This document shows positions 1 to 5,558 of a stretch of DNA of 10,537 bases, piece after piece. The stretch is taken from contig LQBI01000018.1 of NCBI GenBank assembly GCA_002030045.1, forward strand, positions 1 to 10,537. Direction: 5' to 3'. Under the pieces are notes generated by a model. The model was not told the DNA's origin. It did not search any database and saw only the letters and a list, made by a program, of their open reading frames with translations. The first letter of the stretch is position 1. Each line of letters opens with the position of its first letter. The stretch is from Candidatus Aegiribacteria sp. MLS_C (GTDB lineage Bacteria; Fermentibacterota; Fermentibacteria; Fermentibacterales; JCC-6). Both the position numbers and the translations under genes were made by a program.

Positions 1-320
1 ATGAAGGCCTTGTGAACAGTGTTATAGGCCAGTCCGATCTGAGCGGCAGCCTTCCTTGTGGAAACCTCCAGCTCGAAGAGCTTGATGATCCTGAGCCAGT
101 CCTGACAAGACAGGGCTCCCGTATTGATCCAGCGTCCGGAGAAGTCATGGAAGGTGTAGCCGCATCTGCTGCAACGCCGCCTTGCGTCTGCAAGTCTGTA
201 GAGCTTGCGTGTCCGGCATCGGGGGCAGAAGCGCTGATGGTTTTTCCAGCAGAATCCCAACAGGTATCTTCTAGCAGAAGACGAGCTGGAAACCAATGAT
301 TCATAGGCATCGAGTCGCAT
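1..320 (-). CDS. IS1595-family (ISXO2-like) transposase, N-terminal part, cut by window edge
   Basis: The 106 visible residues carry a zinc ribbon (Cys32, Cys35, Cys50, Cys53, in FCPRC and RCSRCGY) followed by an aromatic and helical segment, HDFSGRWINTG then QDWLRIIKLFELEVSTRKAA. This is the usual N-terminal layout of IS1595-group transposases: a DNA-binding zinc ribbon, then a helix-turn-helix-like stretch, before the DDE-type catalytic domain, which would lie beyond base 1. The start is the ATG at 318-320 because an in-frame TAG lies four codons upstream and an AGGA sits about eight bases before it. I could not identify the terminal inverted repeat of the element. Activity cannot be judged because the catalytic domain is outside the window. 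The family call rests on pattern recognition, not a search. Confidence 0.75.
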   Translation of the reverse strand, partial: MRLDAYESLVSSSSSARRYLLGFCWKNHQRFCPRCRTRKLYRLADARRRCSRCGYTFHDFSGRWINTGALSCQDWLRIIKLFELEVSTRKAAAQIGLAYNTVHKAF

Positions 321-344
321 GGCACCATCCTAATCAAGTGCCAT
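319..344. repeat. 7-bp inverted repeat over the transposase start codon
   Basis: ATGGCAC (319-325) and GTGCCAT (338-344) are perfect inverted copies with a 12-base loop. The left arm overlaps the transposase start codon and the hairpin includes its likely ribosome-binding site. Masking the start in read-through RNA is a known way for insertion sequences to limit their own transposase, but for this copy that is inference. Confidence 0.4.
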
Positions 345-375
345 ACCTTAAGCAATCACCTACTTTCCGAGTCAT

Positions 376-414
376 ATCCAGTCAACGAGAAGACTGGATG
401 ATAATTGGATGATA
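376..414. repeat. 8-bp hairpin followed by an 11-bp-spaced direct repeat
   Basis: ATCCAGTC (376-383) and GACTGGAT (392-399) form a perfect 8-bp stem with an 8-base loop. Partly overlapping it, TGGATGATA occurs twice (395-403 and 406-414), 11 bases apart, about one helical turn. No T-run follows, so it is not a classic terminator. It lies between the transposase and the ORF6N remnant and may be part of an element end or an operator. Confidence 0.4.
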
Positions 415-475
415 GTTTCGAAAAAACCGTATCAGGATGCACATTCCTCCAGAAGCCGGATCCGAGAATTATTGA

Positions 476-826
476 CACCACCAACACAAACCAGTTGCGT
501 TGCACTTACGAGTTGAATTCAGGGAACAAGCAAACCGGATGAGTGTATTTATCATCCGAGCATTCGTCAAACTACGGGAAATCGCGCTAACCAATGAAAC
601 TCTATCGAAGAAGTTCAGGGTTCTTGAGGATCGAGTAACAGAACATGATACAATTCTGATGAGCATAATCAAGGAAATCCAGAATCTGATTGATTCACCA
701 AGAAATAATGAGAAAACGCGAATAGGATTCCGGATTCCGGAAAAGACAGAAGAAAAAATGGATGACAATCAAATGCAGCAGAACAGCCTTAGGGGGATTC
801 AAAGCATTGTCATCGTGGTCTGCTGA
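476..826 (+). pseudogene. ORF6N-domain protein, C-terminal remnant with frame damage
   Basis: The open frame from about 500 encodes EQANRMSVFIIRAFVKLRE, then a helical stretch and a tail reading TRIGFRIPE. This matches the C-terminal half of ORF6N-domain proteins, phage-associated DNA-binding or antirepressor-like proteins in which a conserved block of the type GVAMLSSVLNSE leads into IMRAFVRLRE, then a coiled helix, then a short RRIGF end. The conserved block can be pieced together only by changing frame: VALTS is in one frame near 497-511, LNS in a second near 515-523, and EQANRMSV in a third. The frame upstream closes at a TGA (473-475). The true N-terminal domain is absent. The reading frame ends at the TGA at 824-826. 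I regard it as a broken gene. A short expressed helical protein from a TTG or from the ATG at 539 cannot be excluded. Confidence 0.6.
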
Positions 827-872
827 TGCGAAGCGTTGGACCCTCAGATGTGATTTGAAGGAGTCCCAAGTC

Positions 873-1652
873 ATGAATAAGCCGAGCTTCTCAGTTATAA
901 TCCCTGCGCACAACGAGGAGCTCTTCATTGCGCCTTGCCTCGAAGCCATCCACAGGGCCGCGAAGCCACCGGGCTCGGAATACGAGATCATCGTCGTACT
1001 CAACCGCTGTACGGACCGTACCGAAGAGATCGCCCGGGAACACGGAGCCCGGATAGTCAGAGAAGATGCGAAAGTCCTGTCGGTAATACGTAATGCCGGC
1101 GCCAGCCGGGCGAAGCACGCTGTGATCATGACCATTGACGCCGATAGCATCATGAGCAGCAATATGTTCATGGAAGTCTACCGGCATCTTGAGAGCGGCA
1201 AATACATCGGAGGGGGCGTATCCATCGACCTGGAGCGATGGTCGTTTCCCTTGTGGCTGACGAATAGCCTCTTGAATCTGGTGATTCTTGTCACCGGCGT
1301 ATCAGGAGGCCTGTATTGGTGCTATAAAAGGGACTTCGATGCTATAGGGGGATTCAACGAAGATGTCAGAGTAGGGGAGGATGTCGATTTCGCACACCGC
1401 CTGATCCAGTATGGAAAGAAACAGAAGAAGAGGTTTGCGACCATCCGAAAAGCGAAGATAGTCACTTCCTGCCGGAAGTTCGATGTGTTGGGTGACACTG
1501 TCTTGCTGCGGCTCTTCTTCAATCCCCTGAACTTGATCCGGTTGATCACCGGCAAAACCGGCAATCTGGGAAGCAACGGCTTTACTAAGGACTACTTTTA
1601 CGAGTTTGATAATAGAGCCGCCAAGGAAGTCAAGCATAAGTCAGGTTGCTGA
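873..1652 (+). CDS. Family 2 glycosyltransferase (GT-A fold)
   Basis: Predicted 259 residues. The N-terminus FSVIIPAHNEE (6-16) is the nucleotide-binding beta-strand typical of GT2 enzymes. Other expected features are EIIVVLNRCTDRTEEIA (38-54), the metal- and nucleotide-sugar-binding DAD at 89-91, and the acceptor-side GED at 168-170 inside GGFNEDVRVGEDVDFAHR. The middle hydrophobic stretch (about 128-150) may be a membrane-associated helix. Its likely role is transferring a sugar from an NDP-sugar in the cytoplasm, with acceptor unknown. The start at 873 is chosen over an upstream in-frame ATG at 762 because GAAGGAG (857-863) sits nine bases before it and homology begins there; the upstream codons overlap the ORF6N remnant. 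Both neighbours are broken genes, and no sugar-synthesis genes lie nearby, so this looks like accessory cargo that has stayed intact. Confidence 0.85.
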   Translation: MNKPSFSVIIPAHNEELFIAPCLEAIHRAAKPPGSEYEIIVVLNRCTDRTEEIAREHGARIVREDAKVLSVIRNAGASRAKHAVIMTIDADSIMSSNMFMEVYRHLESGKYIGGGVSIDLERWSFPLWLTNSLLNLVILVTGVSGGLYWCYKRDFDAIGGFNEDVRVGEDVDFAHRLIQYGKKQKKRFATIRKAKIVTSCRKFDVLGDTVLLRLFFNPLNLIRLITGKTGNLGSNGFTKDYFYEFDNRAAKEVKHKSGC

Positions 1653-1747
1653 AGCGAACCGGGAGATTCTGGGAAGACGAAATGCCAGCAAGCCGGATGC
1701 ACGAGACGGTTTACAGCCGTGCGTGACCCGCGACGTCGGTCGGAAAG

Positions 1748-2044
1748 ATGATGAAGACTTCGTGGCAAGTAGCAACAGCAGCTGAGGCATTCGCCGCCGC
1801 GCAGTTTGCCCGGTTTGGCTGGGATGTATCCGTGCAGTATGGCGCGAATCAGCCTGAGTACGACTTGGTTGCTGTGGACGGAAATAGGATGCTCAAGGTC
1901 TCTGTCAAAGGTAGCAAAGATGGAGGTTGGGGACTGACGCAATCCCATATCCGAAACGCAGATTACCATAGTGCTGCCGACACAAGCTCACGGATAAATA
2001 TGAAGGGCGAAGAGAATGCCACGTCGAATCCGACTGGCGGCTGA
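1748..2044 (+). pseudogene. PD-(D/E)XK nuclease-like protein, N-terminal fragment joined to foreign sequence
   Basis: The first about 77 residues read as the start of a small PD-(D/E)XK-like protein: an N-terminal helix (VATAAEAFAAAQFARFGWDV), then EYDLVAVDG and LKVSVKGSK. The Asp of EYDL and the SVK lysine sit where the D...(E/Q)xK metal-binding motif belongs, with Ser in place of the usual Glu/Gln. After NADYHSAAD near 1978-1980 the family-like sequence stops, and the frame runs through about 21 unrelated residues to the TGA at 2042-2044. From 1978 a different frame encodes a YafQ-type toxin end. The product is therefore a truncated nuclease fold, probably lacking its C-terminal half. The start is the ATG at 1748 or the next codon, 1751; GGAAAG lies just before. 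The family call is by memory of similar proteins and is moderate. Confidence 0.55.
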
Positions 2045-2133
2045 TATACAAGCAGGAAGGAGATCGACTGATCTTCGAGAGGATTGGAACCCACTCGGAC
2101 CTATTCTCGGAACAGAGCACAACAACAGCATGA
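1978..2133 (+). pseudogene. YafQ/RelE-type toxin, C-terminal half, no start codon
   Basis: This frame gives 51 residues beginning RHKLTDKYEG, then RRECHVESDWRLIYK and FERIGTHSDLF. It matches the C-terminal half of YafQ-type mRNA interferases, which cleave mRNA on the ribosome and are paired with a DinJ/RelB-like antitoxin. The four positions known as catalytic in E. coli YafQ appear kept: His in RHKL, His in ECHV, Asp in ESDW and His in GTHS. The frame closes upstream at a TAG (1969-1971), so no start codon of its own is available and the N-terminal half is missing. No antitoxin gene is visible on either side. It lies one frame away from the nuclease-like fragment, so it would be made only after a frameshift. 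It is best read as a deletion or recombination scar. Confidence 0.65.
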
Positions 2134-2160
2134 ACCAGGCCGCGGGTGGCAGCTTGACAG

Positions 2161-2242
2161 GCGGGTGTAGTTCCCGCGCTGATTATGCTGGGTGTTCAGG
2201 TCTGATTATGAATGACAAGGTGGTCACAGTTTGCGACCACCT
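2161..2242. repeat. Two short hairpins downstream of the toxin remnant
   Basis: GCGGG (2161-2165) pairs with CCCGC (2173-2177) across a 7-base loop. AGGTGGTC (2218-2225) pairs perfectly with GACCACCT (2235-2242) across a 9-base loop. Neither is followed by a T-run, so a rho-independent terminator is not shown. They could be parts of a lost recombination site or of a structured RNA. Confidence 0.45.
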
Positions 2243-2261
2243 CAGCTGTAGTGGGGGGAAC

Positions 2262-2353
2262 TGGATATAATGGTTGGACAACCCTTCTGGTTTATGTCTT
2301 CTTACAAGGGTAAGGTACCATAATCAGATGCGGTGGTCCAACCATTATGTCCA
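2262..2353. repeat. 92-bp element with 22-bp imperfect terminal inverted repeats (MITE-like)
   Basis: The left arm (2262-2283) and the reverse complement of the right arm (2332-2353) agree at 20 of 22 positions and share the core TGGAYATAATGGTTGGAC. The 48-base spacer contains a smaller inverted pair, ACCCTT (2281-2286) and AAGGGT (2306-2311), so the whole unit could fold into a long stem. There is no coding capacity. This is the expected form of a miniature inverted-repeat transposable element or of two insertion-sequence ends left after internal deletion. Flanks are GGGGGGAAC on the left and GGGACGAAA on the right, with no exact target duplication. A large bidirectional operator is less likely. 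Confidence 0.6.
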
Positions 2354-2369
2354 GGGACGAAAGCCATGT

Positions 2370-2399
2370 TTGACAAACACATTTTCAAGGGATTATTGT
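2370..2399 (+). promoter_or_regulatory. Candidate sigma70 promoter for the Asp-box gene
   Basis: A perfect TTGACA (2370-2375) is followed after 18 bases by TATTGT (2394-2399, four of six consensus positions). A 6-bp inverted repeat, GGGATT (2389-2394) and AATCCC (2401-2406), brackets the -10 box and could be an operator. The predicted leader to the start codon at 2509 is about 100 bases. Sigma70 consensus is assumed to apply in this lineage. Confidence 0.45.
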
Positions 2400-2508
2400 A
2401 AATCCCAGATCGGTATGACACTATCATGAATGCAGGCCATGCCTCCACAGGATGGAACCGGACGGTGAGGTCTGCTCGTTGACCGGACCATTAACCGTGG
2501 AGGCTCCC

Positions 2509-4749
2509 ATGAAGTCACTGTACGCAGCCGCATTGTTCTTGATGATCCTGTCGGGGTCCTCCTCCGCCCAGTGGATCAGCCTGGGTCCGGCGGGCGGGAC
2601 CGTCCGTAACATCATCCAGGATCCGCTGTACCCCGATACCTTCTATGCATTCACCGATTCTCTCCCCACCCGGGTACTGATGTCAGGCGACGGAGGGAAC
2701 AGCTGGACGGAAGCGGGTTCGTTCGACGGCCGAGAGAACTGCGCGGCCATGGGGACCAACGGCGTCCTCTACGTGGGATGCGACTACACCCTCGGGAGTT
2801 CCACGGATGGAGGTGCCACCTGGAGCTTCCTTCCCGCCGGCAACAACCTCTGGTATTCCATAGTGCCCGACCAGGACCATCCGGACACGGTCTACGCCGC
2901 CGGTACTACCTTCACCACCAACTGGGTGATGGGTTTCATGAAGAGCGAGGACGCCGGCCAGACCTGGACCTACAAGGCCATCGGCTCACCCATCTCGTAC
3001 GGCGAGTGTCTGGGTGTCAGCCCGGCCAGCTACGACACCCTCTTCATCGCAGGATACAACGGGACCACCTACGTTCCATTGCTTTACCGCTCGACCAACG
3101 GCGGCGTGAACTGGTCCAACGTAACCCCCTCCGGTGCATCGACGGACTACTACGCCTATTCCGTTGCGGTTAACCCGTCCATCGCGAGCCGTGTCGTCTT
3201 CGCCAGCACCCACCAGATCTTCCGTTCGACCGACACCGGCGGCTCATGGACACTCGCATCCAATGAAATGTCGGGTAACTTCAGGATGGCCTGGTCGTCG
3301 AACAATACGGACCTTCTGCTTTCGGCATGCATCGGAGGCCTCTGGCACAGCACCGACGAGGGCCAGACCTGGTCCGCCGCATACGGCACCTGGCCGTCCT
3401 CCATCAAGATCACGGACGCGATCTACGACTGGTCAGACCCGGACATCGCCTACGCGGGATGCGTAAGGAGCCTCCAGTCCAGCACGGATGGAGGCACGAA
3501 CTGGGTCGATGACACCTCCGGTCTCAGTCTCGGGCGGATAGCCTCGGTGCACGTCTGTCCCGCCAGACCCACCGACGTCTATGTGGGACTCCGCGAATGG
3601 GGTATCTACAGGTCGGAGGACAGCGGTAACAGCTGGACCCTGCTTCCCACACCCAACCCGACGACCCGCGTGCACTACAACTCGATAGCATCCAGCCCGG
3701 CTGACGCGGACCTGGTCCTTGCCATCGACGGGACCTACAACCCGGGCTGCATCATCCGCAGCACCGACGGAGGGGACAGCTGGAACTGGGTGGTCAACCG
3801 CTTCATGATCGCCCAGGAGATCATGTTCGATCCCCTGGACCCTACGGTATGCTGGAGCGGAGGTACGATCTACAGCGGAGGCGGGGTGATGGCGGTGGGC
3901 AAGTCGATAAATGCCGGTCTCAACTGGACATGGACCAACGTCAGCACCACCGGATACTACATGGAGGAACTCGCCCTGGATCCCCAGCATCCCGACACAG
4001 TGTACCTGTGCGGTGGTTTTTCGAACTACAGCGGCATCTGGCGGACGGTGGACGGAGGAGCCAGCTGGGCCAAGATACCGTCGACCGACATCCCGGGTAC
4101 CATCTACTCACTGGTGGTGAGTCCCTGGGACCCTCAGACGATCTACGCCGCAAGCAAGGTGGGCATCTACCGCTCCACCGATTTCGCAGCCAGCTGGACA
4201 AAGCTGTCCACGGAGATCGGGAGCTGTCGCGACATCCTGCTGGACCCCTCCTCCCCGTCCACAATGCTGGTGGGCACCGAGTCGCAGGGACTCTACTGGA
4301 GCGAGGACGGCGGTACCACATGGAGCAATGAGAGCGCCGGCATGACCGATCCCTCCGTCTACCACCTGGCGGTCAACCCCTCCCTCTACTACTTCGCCGG
4401 CACCGACGGGGCATCGGTCTACCGCTGGACCATACCGGTCGGGGTCGCGCAGCAGGAGACGGCGTCATTCCCATCCGCCGGACTGCGCGTAGCTCCCAAC
4501 CCGGTATCCGGCTCGGGAACCGTCATCAGCTACGAAGTAACGATGAACGCTGCCGTCGAAATCGCCGTCTACGACCTCCAGGGCCGCGTGGTGGCCTCGA
4601 TGGACGAGGGAATGCGTTCTCCGGGGACCTGCGAGTTCATGTGGAACCCTTCGGGCTCCTCAGGCAGTCCTCTGCCTCCGGGAGTCTACGTGATCAGGAT
4701 CACCGCCGGGGAGTCGGTCGGCACGGCCCGGGTGGTGGTCGCCAGGTAG
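2509..4749 (+). CDS. Secreted Asp-box (BNR-like) beta-propeller protein with C-terminal sorting-type domain
   Basis: Predicted 746 residues. Residues 1-20 form a signal peptide (MKSLYAAALF, a hydrophobic core, then SGSSSA before Gln21). The body is built of repeating beta-propeller-like units with thirteen Asp-box motifs of the form SxDxGxxW, at about 58, 97, 145, 194, 239, 280, 324, 368, 417, 465, 512, 555 and 597; the copies at 465 (SINAGLNW) and 555 (STDFAASW) are degenerate. Such sortilin/YCF48-like propellers are common in secreted proteins, and these motifs are structural, not catalytic. Residues about 656-746 form a beta-sandwich tail with LRVAPNP, VEIAVYDLQGRVV and PLPPGVYVIRI, as in FlgD-like or type IX secretion C-terminal domains. 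The start at 2509 is preferred to the in-frame ATG at 2452 because GGAGG (2499-2503) lies five bases before it and the signal peptide begins there. It stands alone. The ligand is unknown. Confidence 0.88.
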   Translation: MKSLYAAALFLMILSGSSSAQWISLGPAGGTVRNIIQDPLYPDTFYAFTDSLPTRVLMSGDGGNSWTEAGSFDGRENCAAMGTNGVLYVGCDYTLGSSTDGGATWSFLPAGNNLWYSIVPDQDHPDTVYAAGTTFTTNWVMGFMKSEDAGQTWTYKAIGSPISYGECLGVSPASYDTLFIAGYNGTTYVPLLYRSTNGGVNWSNVTPSGASTDYYAYSVAVNPSIASRVVFASTHQIFRSTDTGGSWTLASNEMSGNFRMAWSSNNTDLLLSACIGGLWHSTDEGQTWSAAYGTWPSSIKITDAIYDWSDPDIAYAGCVRSLQSSTDGGTNWVDDTSGLSLGRIASVHVCPARPTDVYVGLREWGIYRSEDSGNSWTLLPTPNPTTRVHYNSIASSPADADLVLAIDGTYNPGCIIRSTDGGDSWNWVVNRFMIAQEIMFDPLDPTVCWSGGTIYSGGGVMAVGKSINAGLNWTWTNVSTTGYYMEELALDPQHPDTVYLCGGFSNYSGIWRTVDGGASWAKIPSTDIPGTIYSLVVSPWDPQTIYAASKVGIYRSTDFAASWTKLSTEIGSCRDILLDPSSPSTMLVGTESQGLYWSEDGGTTWSNESAGMTDPSVYHLAVNPSLYYFAGTDGASVYRWTIPVGVAQQETASFPSAGLRVAPNPVSGSGTVISYEVTMNAAVEIAVYDLQGRVVASMDEGMRSPGTCEFMWNPSGSSGSPLPPGVYVIRITAGESVGTARVVVAR

Positions 4750-5066
4750 GCTCCTCCTGATACGCTCCCGAAAGCTCCCCTGAGGACCGAGGTTCTGCTC
4801 GAGGCAGTCCGGAGGGCGGCACGGGTCCTGCCTCGCTATCGAACGGCCACCCTCTGCTCTATCAGTCATCAACTGCCGCGGTCCGGGAGGCGATGTCCCC
4901 CGCAAAGGCACCGCCGGACCCGTCCGCATGACTGACACCCCCTTGATCGCGGCTCCTGTAATAGGGATGCGTGTTCTCCGGTATCGCAGCCTGCACGGAT
5001 GGTATTCGTATTATGATACCGGTATCATGACTACTTTCGCATCATCACCGAGGGGAGCGGAACATA
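4750..5066. other. Non-coding gap between the Asp-box gene and the ferredoxin
   Basis: The frames through here look like chance openings of GC-rich DNA. The right part carries a perfect 16-bp palindrome and phased GGTATY sites (described separately), a TATTAT (5009-5014) that could serve as a -10 box, and GAGGGGAG (5050-5056) before the ferredoxin start. No rho-independent terminator for the Asp-box gene is evident. Confidence 0.55.
4980..5028 (+). promoter_or_regulatory. Perfect 16-bp palindrome with phased GGTATY sites upstream of the ferredoxin
   Basis: ATGATACCGGTATCAT (5013-5028) is its own reverse complement. The same half-site occurs as GGTATC at 4980-4985 and GGTATT at 5001-5006, so three same-direction copies start at 4980, 5001 and 5021, spaced 21 and 20 bases, or two helical turns. 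TATTAT (5009-5014) overlaps the array. The layout suits a dimeric regulator bound on one face of the DNA over the promoter. The regulator cannot be named from the sequence. Confidence 0.5.
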
Positions 5067-5429
5067 ATGCCTTGGATCAAAAGGGATATGTGTACGGGAT
5101 GCGGGGCATGCATCTATATCTGTCCCGTGGATGCTATCGCAATGGACGAGGACACTGCATACATAGATGAGGAAAGGTGCATCAGGTGCGGAGTCTGCCA
5201 TGACGCCTGCCCGGAGGATGCGGTGCGTCACGACGGAGAGAGGGTCCCCGAGGAAGTCAGGTCCAATCTCTCCTACGCCAGGAATCTGCTGGCCCACGAT
5301 TACTACCTTGGCGACAGGGCAAGGCAGGAACAGCTCATCGAGCGCCTGGAGCGGCATTTCATCAAGGACAGGAAGGTGGCCGAAGCCACACTTGAAAAGC
5401 TCCGGTCCCTGATGGAGGAAGGTGGCTGA
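5067..5429 (+). CDS. 2[4Fe-4S] ferredoxin with helical C-terminal extension
   Basis: Predicted 120 residues. Two classic cluster motifs are complete: Cys9-x2-Cys12-x2-Cys15-x3-Cys19-Pro and Cys38-x2-Cys41-x2-Cys44-x3-Cys48-Pro, each expected to bind one [4Fe-4S] cluster by the usual crossed ligation. It should act as a low-potential cytoplasmic electron carrier or as the electron-transfer subunit of a redox enzyme. The ferredoxin fold ends by about residue 58. The remaining 60 residues are charged and helical (VRSNLSYARNLL, then RQEQLIERLERHFIKDRK and LEKLRSLMEE), an addition absent from the roughly 55-60-residue clostridial ferredoxins, perhaps for partner binding or dimerisation. GAGGGGAG (5050-5056) lies ten bases before the ATG. 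No oxidoreductase gene adjoins it; the next gene, 129 bases on, is a metal transporter. Confidence 0.88.
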   Translation: MPWIKRDMCTGCGACIYICPVDAIAMDEDTAYIDEERCIRCGVCHDACPEDAVRHDGERVPEEVRSNLSYARNLLAHDYYLGDRARQEQLIERLERHFIKDRKVAEATLEKLRSLMEEGG

Positions 5430-5558
5430 GAGCAGTCCGGGCCGCAGAGGTGCATTCAGCGGCCGTTGCGGTCCCGGGGATGGTTGGAATGGTCCCGAGA
5501 TGAGGACTGATAGTGTCAGAACGATGCCGACCGGGCCTGAACCCGTTCCCCCCGCATC

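Larger units (their letters stand above)
2134..2508. other. Non-coding stretch with hairpins, an inverted-repeat element and a promoter
   Basis: No convincing gene lies here on either strand. It holds, in order, two hairpins (2161-2177 and 2218-2242), a 92-bp element with terminal inverted repeats (2262-2353), a promoter-like pair (2370-2399) and the leader of the Asp-box gene with its GGAGG at 2499-2503. It marks the border between the AT-richer accessory remnants and the GC-rich secreted-protein gene. Confidence 0.6.

Noticed and set aside
12-299. Plus-strand open frame of 95 codons at the left edge
   Set aside because: It is the antisense shadow of the transposase, whose zinc ribbon is clear on the minus strand.
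376-399. Hairpin as a rho-independent terminator
   Set aside because: No T-run follows on the plus strand, and on the minus strand it lies upstream of the transposase start, not after a gene.
762-872. Upstream extension of the glycosyltransferase to an earlier ATG
   Set aside because: The extra 37 residues overlap the ORF6N remnant and are unlike GT2 N-termini; the ATG at 873 has GAAGGAG at correct spacing.
695-1187. Minus-strand open frames opposite the start of the glycosyltransferase
   Set aside because: No domain features, and the plus-strand gene has GT2 motifs and a good ribosome-binding site at this place.
2016-2270. Plus-strand open frame of 84 codons over the toxin remnant
   Set aside because: The toxin frame beside it gives a convincing YafQ match, while this frame gives none.
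2262-2353. Inverted-repeat element as a CRISPR repeat or dif site
   Set aside because: Only two inverted arms are present, with no direct repeat-spacer periodicity, and the arms do not resemble Xer recombination sites.
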